Origin: Crocodylus rhombifer
Lineage: Eukaryota > Chordata > Crocodylia > Crocodylidae
Reading direction: 5' to 3'
DNA: 64,000 nucleotides
NCBI GenBank assembly: GCA_038503035.1
Contig: JAVSML010001167.1
Location: 564,831-628,830 of the forward strand
Positions 23,635 to 37,300 of this stretch are shown here, in pieces (the stretch's first letter is position 1; each line of letters starts with the position of its first letter). The position numbers were made by a program, and so were the translations under genes. The notes beneath the pieces were generated by a model. That model was given only the letters and a program-made list of their open reading frames with translations. It was not told the origin of the DNA and did not search any database.

Positions 23635-25029
23635 GGAAATGGCACTTCTAAATTTATTTTCTAAAAACAAGCTACTTCCAACATTCATCTGGGCCTTCAG
23701 TATGTTAATACTGGTGAAGGATACTGGTAGACCACATCACTCTCCAGGTTACAGCTGAGGCCATAAGAGTGTAATAGCTATGTATCCAGTAAAAGAGAGG
23801 CCTTGATGGGGGAAGAGGGACAATGGTAAATCCACTAAACCCTGTGATAAAATGTTATTTATACCATTTAGGAGGGCTGAAGAACTGAAACGTGCAAAAC
23901 ATTTCAGAAAGTTAAATATAATTCATTTTCATGCAGTTGCAAGTGCCCACAGAGGAAAGCATTAGAGTAAATGTAGAGAGAACACAAGTATATGGAGAAC
24001 AGAAAGATGTAACAATAGCAGGCAAGAGATGACACATAAATGGAGAATTTGTTTAAAGTATTCCTGAGGGGGTCACATTATTGATGTGCTGACAATATTA
24101 AAACAAAGGAATCTTAAAAACATGCCTTTTTCATCCTTTAGTTTGGGGGAAAAAAATCCATGTACTAAAGAGTGCTTGAAACTATTTAAAGCTGGAAGGA
24201 ACACTGAGGAACCTATTTGTTTATTCCATTTAAAACAAAATCACTTTTTGTAACCATAATAGAAAAGAGGAAGGCATTAAGGTGCACTTTACTAAAGATG
24301 TTTGTACCCTGGCTCCTGCAAAATATATTGAGCATATTAATAGTATCATGTGCTGCTCAATTTATATAATATGAAAAGAAAAATTGGACTAAAAAACCTT
24401 AAGTGAGACAAAAGCTATGTTCTCCAGAAAACATTTTAAAATACATACCATTTGGTGTAATCTAATCTGCTCTAAAAGTCAAATATTTCCTCTTAAATAT
24501 AATTTTTCAATAAACTCTCTCTGACAGGGCTTGGCTGGCAGCATTTAAAAGAAAGATGTGTCCCATTAACATCAAGAAATAATCCAGCCTATTCTTGAAG
24601 TGAGTGGCAAAATGGGGAGAGGGAGAGGTGGTGGGAGCTTTCCAATACCTGAACCTCTGCTTTCCCTCTTGGAGGAGAAGATTAGAGAGGGGAGGCTTGG
24701 TTCCATAGTCGCTGGGGCCCTCTAGAGGTATGGTAGGGAGGGCAGGGGGTACGCCCAGCCCCAGGCTTAACCCAGCTGTTGTCTGCACACACAACCAAAA
24801 GTGAAACACTTCAAAACCAGTACTTTGTTTAAACAAGTACTACATCTTAAGAGCATTTCAGTCACTTTTGGCCATTTCAAAGGGCATGCACATCTGTACA
24901 TCTGGCCCTCTGAAACTTTTCAAAGGCAATGAAACACTAATTGTTACATGTGTCCATACCTTCTGTCACTTCCAAGCTGCTAAAGGCAAGAGGAGTGGGG
25001 GCATCTCACTGTACAAGAGTTTAAAACCA

Positions 25030-25858
25030 GGCAGACCTGGACAGGTTGGACAAATGGGCAGAAAACAACAGAATGCGATTTAACAAGGAGAAATGCAAAG
25101 TGCTGCACCTAGGGAGGAAAAATATTCAACATATCTACTGCCTAGGCAATGACCTACTTGGCAGCATGGAAGTGGAAAGGGATCTAGGAGTCATAGGGGA
25201 CTCCAAGATGAAGATGAGTCATCAGTGTGACAAAGTCATAAGCAAAGCTAACTGCACTTCATCGTGCATCAGGAGACCCATGACCAACAGAACCAAGGAG
25301 GTGATACTGGTCACTATCAGGCACTGGTCAGACCACAGGAATACTTGGAGTACTGCCTCCAGTTTTGGGCACCACACTTTAAGAGAGATATGGATAACGG
25401 GTCCAGAGAAGGGCCACTCGTATGGTTAACGGCTTGCAGGCCAAGCCCTACAAGGAGAGACTAGGGCACCTGGACCTCTTCAGCCTCCACAAGAGAAGGT
25501 TAAGAGGTGACTTTGTGGCTGCCTATAAATTCATCATGGGGGCACAGAAGGGAATTGGTGAGGCTCTACTCACCAAGGCACCCCTGGGGGTTACAAGAAA
25601 TAATGGCCATAAGCTAGCAGAGAACAGATTTAGACTGGACATTAGGAAGAACTTCTTCACAGTTAGAGTGGCCAAAATCTTGTATGGGCTTCCAAGTGAA
25701 GTGGTGCTCTCCCCTACCCTGGGGATCTTCAAGAGGAGGTTAGACAGGCATCTGGCTAGGGTCATCTGAACCCAGCACTCTTTCTTGCCTATGCAGGGGG
25801 TCGGACTCAATGATCTATTGAGGCCCCTTCCGACCCCAACATCTATGAATCTATGAAA
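25030..25858 (+). mobile_element. CR1 LINE 3' part, plus strand
   Basis: Begins in the RT thumb (DLDRLDKWAENNRMRFNKEK, CKVLHLGRKN), then DLGVIGDSKMKMSHQCDKV, the KRDM..GPEKGH region with frame shifts, and PYKERLGHLDLFSLHKRRLR. It ends with the intact C-terminal KIFKRRLDRHLARVI-like stretch at 25769 and the tail ctatgaatctatgaaatgg. About 0.83 kb, 5'-truncated. Confidence 0.9.
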
Positions 25859-27760
25859 TGGTTTCTACTTCCTTCCTGAGAATCCAAGCAACTCCAGATC
25901 TCTGTCAATTTTTCTATTAGTTTATTATCAGTCACTTGATCAGGTAAATTCTATTTCTTTTTAATCTGAATACTGTAGGGAATTAAGAAAATACAAAGGA
26001 AAAATTATCCTATATAAGGAGAACAGAGACAGAAACATAGCCAAGAAAATGTTGAAGCAAAAAATGAAAGAACGAAGGAATCAGAGTGATTTTTTTCTTC
26101 TTAATAATGGGTTTAGTCCATATATTTACAGGTATATCTCTATCTGTGCACATAATTGCAATCGATTTAAGGTTATTTTACAAAATACTTTTACTATATT
26201 ATCTATTATGCTTATAGTTATTGTGTTAGATAGATTCTAACTCTTCACCTAGAGTGATGAAATGTTGGTGTCTACATAAACTTTTTCTGTCAAAGCCTAT
26301 ACCAAACCCAAACTCTCAAATTAGAAGAGATTTTACTAGAATCCTATAATATTTTTAATTAAATTAAATAAGGATTATTTTAAAAAAAACTATAGATGGC
26401 ATAAATTGCCATTGTACAAAGGGCACTGCCACCATATCATCCTTCTGGTGTTGTACCTGACTGGCAAAACAATGCAACAGGAAAACCCAGTCAACTCACT
26501 AATCTGTTACGCACAGTTCCAATTTAATAAACATCACAGCAGCAAGATAACAAGAATATAATCTCAAGAACCCATTTACTATATTTTATAAACTTTTAGA
26601 GGCACACTCTTAACATTTAAAATTGCCTATACTTAAATATGATACATGTTACAACCCTATTTAGTTTCTACTTCAACATTCAAACAAAGTTATACAGGAA
26701 TACGTTCTACAGTACAGGATATAACTGTAAGTGACCTGCCAGCAACTCTAGGCTGTTGCATATTTCCTCTCAATCTGACCATAATAACCCTCTTTCTCCT
26801 TCTTACTCCCCACCCCCAGTAAAACATTGAAAACCCACAACTGTTCTTAAAAAAGTGCACTATTTTATATGCATTATCAGCAATAAGGTTCCTCCTTAAT
26901 TTCCTACTGTTACTGTCCAACAGTTTCGCCAGTATAGCAACAGTAAGAATTCTGGCATTAATTGAGTACCAAATTATCCATTACTCTAATCACTGCAAAA
27001 CGCAGAAATGCTTTGTGTAAAGTTAAATCACAGTGGTTAAGATGCCTATGGTGGTCAGCCTAGCTCTCCCACTGGGTGTATGGGGGCTGAATGTCCAAAA
27101 TGAAACCTTCATAACATAAGAGATTTAGCAACACAGCCAAGGTCCTACTCTACTAGCTAGATAAGTCTCCTAAGCTTGTCTCATATCAAACCAATTCAAA
27201 CATACTAAAAAAATTTCCGTTATTGCCCAAGGTCTGTTCTCTTTAAACAACTATTTTGAATCTAGTTTCCGTAATTCTTCACCATTTTCATAAGCAAAAG
27301 TACAAATGATATTGCAGTAGTTGCAGTCATCTCAGGGTGCAAGAGGTAAAAATATGGTAGTGATACTGTCAGTGTAATTGAAAGTAAATGGCAAGAAGAC
27401 TATAGCAGACTGAAGGAGAAAATTATCATTTTCTTTTAGCTGTGGCTGGTAGCTGATCCTCAGAAACCTACATGGTCACATTGTGCTAACTATCCTTGTT
27501 TTAATTTGCTGTGTCAAACTGAAGGAAGCTAAATATACATTACTTTCTATTTAAGCAAATATAGTCACCACAAGCTTATTATAGTATGAGGAATTCCAGG
27601 ACAATCTCTCTGAAAATCCAACTGTTAGTACAAAAAATAAAATAGAATAAAGGAATTAAAACATCCTGCATGGAAAGTGAGCTAGTATTTTGAATATTCA
27701 TTTTTTTAAATATAGTATAAAACAGAACATCTGATATCGTTAGGATTTATTCCAACTTAC

Positions 27761-27819
27761 CATTGAAATGCATTGTAATGGAAGTAGACCAAACCAAGGC
27801 CATATAAAAAGGCAGCATT
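27761..27819 (-). CDS. KDM6A: KDM6A (UTX) coding exon, TPR repeat (second of three)
   Basis: This 59-nt minus-strand exon lies between an acceptor (tcatttacag) and a strong gtaagt donor. It starts in phase 0, directly continuing the previous exon's ..DYWK, and encodes NAAFLYGLGLVYFHYNAFQ plus the first two bases (TG) of a Trp codon finished by the next exon. It matches human UTX residues about 129-148 with no difference I can recall. This is a TPR helix pair of the N-terminal scaffold, away from the catalytic JmjC domain. The exon is not a multiple of three, so skipping it alone would shift the frame. Upstream intron 27820-59762 is 31,943 bp and downstream intron 7733-27760 is 20,028 bp; both are rich in transposon remnants. 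Confidence 0.96.
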
Positions 27820-29288
27820 CTGTAAATGAAAAACAGAAGTTTAAAACTCAAATAAGAGCCCCATACATTAGAAGAAAACACAAGCACAATTTTTTGTGCA
27901 CGTTAATGTATTTGATTAAAATGTAATTGCCAATATGAAATACTCTGTTTAGCTTTCTAGAAACAGAATGCAGATTATTTAAAAAACAAGATTCACTAGA
28001 AAATCTTCAATCTTTGTTTCAACTATGAGAGGATGTTAGTTATGGAGAACCTGAAATAAAAGAATAAAAAATAATGATAATAATTTTTAAAAAATCTTAA
28101 GCCAGGGACTCTGAAGCAGTGTATTCTGCTTATAAAAAGAAGAGGAAAGAACAAAGGCTAAAGGCTTTTCATTTAAAATGGAAAGAAAAAACATTTTATA
28201 CCACTAGGCATAACTATACAATGTATATAAATGCAAACAGTTTAATTTCAGTATCTGAAGTACTATAAAAGGTGAACATGAAATCATGCTTAAGGATATT
28301 CTGTTTCACCTGAGTACTAAGAGCATGTCTAAACTGCTCAGTTATGGTGTCAGGGAACACCTTGCAGAGATATACCACACTTCCTTTGCACATGTTAGCT
28401 CTCAGAAGAACAGTAGCCACTTCAGCGCAGCACTGTGTATAAATCAAAACACTGTGCCTCTCTGCAAAGGTTGCTGGCATGCACAGCAGCATTCATGTGC
28501 TATACTGCTTCTGATCAGGAAACATGGAGCAACCATGATACATTTCAGTATGGTCCTACCTGGTGACATGACTGAGCAGTTGGAGACATATCCTAAGAGT
28601 TCAGATCATTACATTCCAACTTAAAACCACTGTGTCTTCATATCTGATGACTGAGTTCACGTTAGTAGCTTTTCTGAAATTTACAAGGAATTTATTTCCA
28701 TGTTTTGTAATCTAGTTACTGTCTACATAAGGGAGAAAAGTCTCAATGTACATATATAAATATTTTTGTAAGAAATCATTCTTTTTAACTAAGAAATCCA
28801 TGCTTAGAATGCAAGGTAATAGGATCACCATTTAAGCCTTTCTTAACATGATGAACATATTAAGCAATTCTACAAATAATTTGCATATATTTTTGAAAAA
28901 CATTCCAACAATTACAAACATGAACTAATTTTTCTTTCAAGAAACATTATGCCACAACACAAGTACTTGTTAAGACATATTTTGAGACTTCTCTTCAAGA
29001 CATTTTTGTTTCCATTCATGTTGTGAAGTCAAAACAGTGTTTTCAGAAAAGATAAATTATCAGTACACGGCCTCCAATAGGCCAAGGAAGGATGAAAGCT
29101 GCTGACTTCTTCCATCAACATAATCCTGTTTCTAATTTCATCCCATTAAGTGCCAAGATGATGTCAGCTGCTGTGGTATCTATACAGTCATAACTAAAAA
29201 TCTGTTTAAATTTTACAGGTCAAAAACAAAAACAAGCTTCATTTTGAAAACAACCGATGCACAGAGCAATTCAAAGAACAGCCTTAGT

Positions 29289-29446
29289 CATGGGTCAGCA
29301 ACATCCAGCCTATGGAGCTGGGGGCTTTGTATATCATGCCACTACTGCATAGTGGGGAGAAGCAGCAGTAGGCTGGAAGCACTGACCAACCCGGGACCTG
29401 AGCTGGGTTGATCTGGCCCATGGCTGCAAAATGTTGCTGACCACTG
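29289..29446. mobile_element. Small hAT-type element, family X copy 1
   Basis: 158 bp, starting catgggtcagcaacatcc and ending atgttgctgaccactg, inverted repeats of each other. The flanks gccttagt (29281-29288) and gtcttagt (29447-29454) match at 7 of 8 positions. It is related to 31038-31222, sharing ggggctttg and the termini. Confidence 0.72.
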
Positions 29447-31037
29447 GTCTTAGTTGTGTCTTAGATACAAACACTGTAAGAAGACCACTTAAATCGGAAC
29501 TTCATCTGCAAGTTCCAAATAGTTCCAGCGGCAATTAAATATTCAATATCAAAAGACATTTTCAAGGGGAGTGTATGAACACAACTTCTACAATGGTTAG
29601 GTTCAACAATGTGTAGAGAATTAATATATATTATGGTGACTGATGTTTTACAAGATCCCACAATGAGCCAAACATGTTCAACGGTGTTTCAGAAACTAAT
29701 AGCAAAATGGCTGCCTACGCTGTATGTCAGTAACAAAGTAGAAAACTACACAGCAACAGCATGAAATGCACGTCGTCTATGACTATGTAGAAGTGATGTG
29801 GTTCAGTAAATGCTTACTGCATGCAAGATAGTAACTGAAAGCTACTACTACAATTCTCCTGCAAAACGTTTACTAATGGTAGAAAAGTACTGATTGAGCT
29901 TTTTAAAGCACTTCTGGAACTGTGATTGAAAAAGATTAACATAACAGAAATAAAAAAACTTTAAGTTTATCCTTTATTTTTATACTTGTTTTCTAGCTAT
30001 CTTTTAATAACTAGGTGCTAGGAATGAAGGAAAGTAAAAAAATTGAATGACAGATAAACATAAATGTATGCCTTGCTAAGATATTTATTAAAAACTAACC
30101 CAGAAAGGAAGGCAAAAATGATTTTTGGACCTGTAATAAAGGAACTTTCAAAGTACAGAATTTCACTAACTGATTAACATTAATGAGATGCTGTTAATCA
30201 ATACTAGTAGGTAGGGGGACAAGACAGAGAGAAGACAAACTTGGATGTCTAACCATGTTTAAGATGATGAAGTCTCTGACCTGGCTGGCTATGTATTTCT
30301 AGACAATATTTCCCTTGGTACCTCAATACTTCAGACTTCAGAAAGAGAGCCCGAGCCACATTCTGCTTCAGCAAATTAGTAACGTTATACAGCAAACCTA
30401 ACTTCCCAACTGTACAATCATTGTATTGTTCTGCCTTGCTTTTTTTCTTCTTCTTAATATATGTGAAAGCTTTTTTTGGCTACTGATATTAAGCAGTGGC
30501 AACTGCACTCATTAAACACATGCTGTTGGCAGACAGAACTGAACAAGACTGCTATGTGCTGGGAATATGGAAAATCATCTGTGATTATTTGGACCCTTCA
30601 AACCTTATTAAATGCAGAAGACTTAGTACTACCACATCTCAGGAACAGAATATTTAAGTTCCTTCTGCTATAAAACTCATACTGTACTTGCTCATGTTCC
30701 TTAAAAGTAGATAAGATATCCTGGCAATAGCCTCAATTTTTTTTAGGATGCACACACGCATTAAAACCAGCTTTAATGTAAATATTCATTAAACTTCATA
30801 TGGACATGTTTCCATGGCTAGCCAAACATAACAATAATGCAAAACAACAACTGTGAAACATTTAGGTAAACTGACCTACGCCGTGCAGTATAAGTTAGAA
30901 ATTAATCGGGTTTAACTTCTCTTTGAAAAACTAAGACTTTACATCCTCCACTGATTCATACTGTATGGTACTCCAGATTTCTGACAATCATCCAACTTCA
31001 ATCCACTGGTGTTTCTGATGCTTCAAGTAGTCTAGAT

Positions 31038-31222
31038 CAGCAGTCAGCAACTTACAGCTCATAGAGCCATTTGATCCAGCCTGCAGACATGGGGCTTTGG
31101 CAGTGAGTGCTGCTACTCTTATGCTGCAGTGAGGGCAAAAGGTACAGGTGGCAACTACGTCCTAGACTTGCTTGCAAACTGGATTACTCTGGTCCACAGC
31201 TGGAGAAGGTTACTGACCACTG
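31038..31222. mobile_element. Small hAT-type element, family X copy 2
   Basis: Starts cagcagtcagcaacttac and ends ggttactgaccactg. Same orientation and interior landmarks (catggggctttgg) as the element at 29289. The flanking 8-mers match only 5 of 8, so the duplication has decayed. Confidence 0.6.
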
Positions 31223-32227
31223 ATCTCAATAACCAGACTGAGCTTAATTTCTCAACCACCAAAAATTGACAGCAATCTAAACTGCTTGGTCGCTTAAAGC
31301 TCAGGAAACACAAAAACCCATAAATGTCATTAATTCTCTCTCATCTTGACTTAATAATTTATTAGGAAGCTATGCTTTTATTTCTTCCAGAGACTAATAA
31401 CTCTCTAAGACAGGGTATGCGAGCTCCTAAAACCAAGTAAGAAGTAGCAGGTGCCAGCTTGAAAGCTAGAAAATAAATGATTTCTTAATTCCTCCACTGG
31501 AAGCTACTAATTCAGGACAGCCACACAAGCTATTCAAATGAGTAACAGCTGTTGTTACAAACATTCTGGCAGCACAAGAAAAGGTTCTCTTATATAATAA
31601 GACCTTACAACTTAGCAGATCCTGACATGCATCTTTTGTAAAGATCATGACAAAATTTAGCTCAAAGTAATGCTGGTATTTTATGATCAACTGAGGAGGA
31701 AAGCAAATGATTCCATGACTTGTCCAACTGTAATTAAGACTTTAAATTTGGTTGTAAAGCAAGAAAATATGGTTGTTTGAATTTTCAAGCTGTAATCTTG
31801 GTCTCTAAGTGCATTAAAAATGAATTACTCTGGCTGTTTTGATCATCTAAAAGTACTCCTTTATATCCTGCTTGTTGTTTTTTAGGCTATGGTGAAACAG
31901 CTTTCCTTTATATTTTCTGGTTTTGGTATGTCTGACTTATTTTACTTTGTATTTAGATGTGTGCTTGGTTGTAACATCCATTAAGGTATGCTGTCACTTC
32001 CATTCTAAAGCAGAGTAAAAGTTGCACTATATAATATTTTATTCCAAAACACATGATGATTCAGATTATTACGGACCACGTCTACCCGGTAGCTCTAAGT
32101 GTACAGGACACCACTGGTGCTCACGATGTTTTTTCAGAGTAATATATTTGTGATGAAGGCACCTTTCAGGGCTGATACTGGCACAGCCTCACCCCTGTCT
32201 ATGTGCAAACCACACACCTTGCTTGCC

Positions 32228-33290
32228 TGCCGTGCCTAGTTGAAAAATGGTTATGATGTCAAATGGGCGGGAGGGTGCCCTTCGTGCGCCCAAATGACCA
32301 TGGGAGATATGTACACATTCCTACCACCCCTACATGTGTCCTATGCATCATGGTTGTCTCACAGTATGTTCCACCTCCATTTCTAAGCCAGATCAAACTG
32401 GACACATACTTGTGTCTCTACCATGCTGACTTCTCAGGCCACACCCACCACCCACCTCTCACCAGGACCTCTTGCACTCCACCGGCTCTCATCTGGTCTC
32501 TTGCATACTGCCTATCCAGGCCACACACTCCACCCTACTCAAGGGGATCCTCAGGCTTTTCTCTTCACCCCTTGGTCAACCCTGGCAGAGTCTTCTGGGC
32601 CTCCCTCGTGACCCTCACCTGAACAGGACTGAGCGATTGCTCAACTATGGGTCTAATTCACCCGTGGCCCCTCACTGGACCACTACACCCCTCTCTCAGG
32701 TCAGAACTCCACCCCTAACATTAGGGCTTGGGGTCTTCCACCCCTTAGGACTCAACCACTCCTCCCTGAGCTTAACTGGCTCACAACTCTGCTCTGCAAC
32801 TCTTAAGGCCCAGGGTCTTACACCACCCTTGGGCTCAGGTGCTGTTCACCCAGGGTCCAACATGCCATAGAACTCAGGTGCAGCTACTCTACATGCCTGG
32901 CCCCCCTTAACTCTCCTAGTAACCCACCTGAAGGTGGGGGCAGGGATTTGGGCACCCCTTACACCGGGTAGGTTCTCAGTCCTGTATTTGGTGGCCCTAC
33001 CCCGCCACAAGCTGGCCCACCAGGCCTCCCTATCCCAGCAGGGTACGGTTTTAGGTCATGCCCAGAACTAATGAGGCTGCCTCTGCCCCCATAGCCTCAT
33101 CCTTACCTCTGAGTATTCCTGGAACAGGAGCTTCACCAGGCAATGTTATTCCCCAGGCAGCTGAACACAAACTACTCTGCCCTTATAACAGAGCTCCCAA
33201 AATGGCCACTCTCATCAGCCACCTGGCAGCTCCCTGCTCCAGTCCTTAAAGTGACAGACACCCAAAAAGGTGTTCTGTCACGCTATTATA
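32228..33290. other. GC-rich unclassified block ending in a hairpin
   Basis: About 1 kb with low stop density and CCACC/CCTCA-rich sequence, unlike the flanking intron. Its right edge has the inverted repeat gtgacagacacc / ggtgttctgtcac (33249-33279). It may be a degenerate retroelement or DNA element; no coding domain was recognised. ORFs here (32263-32622, 32472-32870) share no known motif. Confidence 0.35.
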
Positions 33291-33916
33291 AAGTATGCTG
33301 TACAGTATCTTTTACAAGGGATTCCGGATTTGTAGCTAAGGAGGACTTGGTAAATTATAAAAGAAATTTACACAGGTTTTTCATTTGGATTATATTCCCA
33401 CCAATAATTCAAGCAGGGTCCCATATATGGTTGATATCTTCAAATGACTAACTTTAACACAAACTGTTATACATCCTCAATTCACTTTCTGAAGAATTCT
33501 AGGGTAAAAGTGAAGACAGAAGGTAGGACTGGGTGGCACTTCAGTGTTTAAGTGAAAGTCTAAAGCTGGGCCAGGTGGGATGTTGAATGTGTTTTACTAC
33601 ACAGACTACCTGACCTACAAACTTTCTCTTGCTCCTCAATCTTTATAGGTTTCTTCACGGAATGAGATGAACCGAAAAGAGTATTCAATTAAAGTGAAAA
33701 ATAGCAGTGCTTTGTATATGAGATTGGGTGCCTAGCAATTTGTATATAAAAGTTTTCCCCTACCAATCTGTAAATAAGAGGCACAGAATATAAGTATCGG
33801 TTCAACATATTTCCCATTTTCAAGTTGATATTATATACATACTCTAGCAATCTATTCAAAAAGTTTAAAGAAAGCTTCATGCAAACCATCAGATGCCTCA
33901 ATTAAATGAATCTTTT

Positions 33917-34010
33917 ACTGCACCGTTTCCCAACGTTTTTTACCCCATGGTACACTTACTCAAGGTCTGATCTTTGATCAAAAAGGCCTGACTGCAGATT
34001 GGGAGTTTTT
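33917..34010. mobile_element. Possible hAT terminus
   Basis: gcaccgtttcccaacgtttt and taccccatggtacactt resemble one end of a hAT-type repeat (GTTTCCCAACC..CATGGTACAC). The other end was not located. Confidence 0.35.
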
Positions 34011-34179
34011 TTGGTGTGCTTGGGATGGTGACATCCATAGTTGCAAGTATGGCCTTCTCAGATGACTGGTATTTGGAATTCTGTTGAGGAAGTCTCTGGT
34101 GTCTTGTAGGAAACTTTTGCTTTGAGTGGCAAGTGGTTTAAAGATGGTTTCTATGAATCCTCATAGCTCTTGAATAAGG

Positions 34180-34312
34180 GTATGTGCTGCCCACAGCATG
34201 CAGGCTGGACCTGGGACACAGACTATGTGGCACCACAGACAGCCCACCTGTGCTGCCTGCAGTGCACACGGTGCAGAGTCCAGCAACCTGTGGGCCATGT
34301 TTGATACCACTG
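34180..34312 (-). mobile_element. hAT-type element fragment
   Basis: The minus strand from 34312 reads cagtggtatcaaacatggcc, a typical hAT terminus, followed by GC-rich sequence. The partner end and duplication are not recognised. Confidence 0.5.
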
Positions 34313-37300
34313 CTATAAAAACAACTGGTTTATGATGCACAAAAATAACACACAAAAACACAAGGTTGCTACTAGAAAAGTATGCCTCACAGCTCTAAAG
34401 TGAATCCTCAGTATTTTCTCTGACCTTGCAATTTCTATTAAGGGTTTTTTTCTGGGTTTTTTTTTGCCTTCTTAGTCAATTATTAACAGACAATTGAGTT
34501 AAATGCAAGTGAACAGCTGTAAATACTGCTAGTTTCTCAGTCAGTGAACTTTTATTTTTAATCTCTATTGGTTTACAACTAGTTTCAAATGGCCATTGAC
34601 AAAGCCTGTTTAACACTTCATGGAGTTGTAGCAATTTTCTTTGAACTATAAGAGAACAGAATGGGAACTGAAGGACACCAGTCTACAAGTATAAGGGGAG
34701 GAGAGAAGGAGAAAAGGAGCTGTCAGTGCTGTGTTGTTCTCTGACAGACTAACCAAGACAATTATAGAGTGGCCAAGGACCCTAAAATGTGGCCTCCACA
34801 TGGCTTAAGAGGCAATATAGCCTTGCAAACAAAAGAGAGAGGCTAGAGGTTCCACCTTCCACTCTGTGTGAACACAGAAAGTAAGCTGCTTTTTTTAAAT
34901 GTGAAATTGACCGATTGTGGAGAGAGACCCAAGACCTCTGGACCTGGCTGGTCATCAGGCCTGAGCAAGTAGTGAAACTTCCCAAATTGGATGTAGGAGT
35001 CCAGATTCTTCCCCACAAGTTGAGCAAATTTTGAAAGCTTGTTTGGTACTTCCCCCCAAGCTGGCAACACTAGCCCAGGAAGCGGCATTGCGACAGCACC
35101 GTTCTGGGTGAAAGGAGAGGAACTGCCAAGCTTGCTACTGATTTTCAGGAATGGGAAATTGCCCAGTTTCACTGCTAGTGGGGAACTGTCATGTCCAGTC
35201 CCAACATTACATCTGATGGGGAAGGAATTAGCAGGTTTTTAGCACTCTTGGTGAGAATAATGAGTAGGAATGGCAATTGGGGGGGGAGGGTTCTCTGTCA
35301 GGCTGCCCCTTTCAGACACTATTAACATCCTGGTAGCAAGATCTGGCTGCTGCAATGCATTTCCCAAAGCACAAAACAGCCCCAGCTTTCGTCGCTCACT
35401 CCTGAACTTTCCACTGGGATTGCTAAGCCCCTTCAATGAAACTCTACCCATTCCCAGAACATTCTACCCATTCTGTCACCCCATATAATCATGGTTAATG
35501 GTAAGACAGACAGACAGCCTGCAGCAATGATATCTCCCAATCACTCCTCCTCAGACATCCCTGCCACCACTTCAGAAATCACACTTGTTTAGATGCAGAA
35601 AGACACAGCTGAACTGTACTGCTCCTTTTTGTTTATAAAATTGGTGTAATTTATTACAGTGACTGATAATTAATCAAAGGGTGAAATCAACAAAATCCTG
35701 AGAGAAAATTCTTCAAATACAATGCTGTAAAAAAAAAATCTTTGTCAAGTTGGGGAACTATAGTACAGGTTAGCCATGTCTGGGAACCATCCTGCCAGTC
35801 TGGAAAGGTGCACTCAGAAACACCATCCCAAGGAGCACACAACACTTTGTTTAGAAAAAGATGAAATGCAAAATAAAAATAATGAACAACCACAGCATAC
35901 ATGCAGTCTGGATGATCCCACACCCAAGAGGTCAAGTACAATACAAGCTACTTTGGTTGCCACGTTAAAAATAAAGGCAAGTACAATAAAAACTTGACAA
36001 AGCTACCTTATTGTACGATGACCTCGAATTAGTTAATGTAAATTGTATTACACTCTAAATGGAAGAACATTTCAGCTGATGGAAGATTCAGGGTTTCACA
36101 CCCTATTCTACAACGCTTGGGGACAAACCCTATAGTAAACGCTGAAAATATCCAAGACAAAGCTGCCACTCTTGCTCTACCATTCAGGAGAGAATCAAAA
36201 AAAGAAACCAAGGAAAAGCTAATTTTGTTGAAAGTAGATAGTGTCACGTGACTTGACTGATCACTTTTAGGGGTTAACACTCAGCATATTGTTGCAGGAC
36301 TAACAATGGAAAAGATGACAGAAAAACACTCATTTGAATTTTAAAAAAAGCTAATTCTTAAAAGTTCTTACTATGTATGGAATCCTACCAAGACAAAAAC
36401 ATAGTATTACAACAGATAATAGAGCACAACAAAATTATAGGAATTACTACTTGCATGGTAGGGCAAAACTCAAAATAGGACAAAGTTCAGCTGTGTTGTA
36501 GCACATAACTGATTGTCGTTGTTTGAGAAGAGTTCCCTTTGATGTTTCTAATAAACACAAGATATCCTCTTACGTTTTTGTTGGTTTTGGGGCCACTAGT
36601 ATAAATAAAAGATGGTGACGGATTGAGGCATGAAAATTACATTGTAGTTATGAAGTTCTTTTTAACAGTTTCTGACTGGAAACAAAGGATGGTCTAATTA
36701 GCTAGCACACAGGACAGGGACACTTGTAAACAGCATTCAGGGTTTCTGGCTCATCCATAATTACCCAAATGACTGCAGGCAACTTCACCTCTTTGCCTCA
36801 TGTCTCACCTCTCATATGATGCATTACCTACCTACGTGTATTTGGTCTGTAAACTCTTCAGGACAAGGATTATAGCTTACATGTTACTACTGTGATCGGT
36901 AGAACCAGAACCACATTGCTAGTTTCTATTCTGTGGGCACAATCCAAATAATGACTACCATATCATGTTCTCTCATACTGTGCAGTTCCATATCCACAAA
37001 ACTTTCCCATGGAATTTAACACTGTCAAAATTTGGAATTCACAGAAGTACAGACACAATCTCTCTTTTGTAGTGGAGTCAGGTGTCCATACTTATTCTCT
37101 CTCCCCCAAAAACTTAACTATTGCTTCTCAGTATATATCTTATTTAATATTTTATCTGCTTTTACACATTATTTTGGTTTTTTTACTTATGTCACACTTA
37201 CTCTTTTTGGAGAAGGTCAGCATATAGATTTAACACACAAATTATAGTGAAAGGAACACAGAAGGAAGGAGCTTGCTACAAAAACAGCTCATTTCCCATC

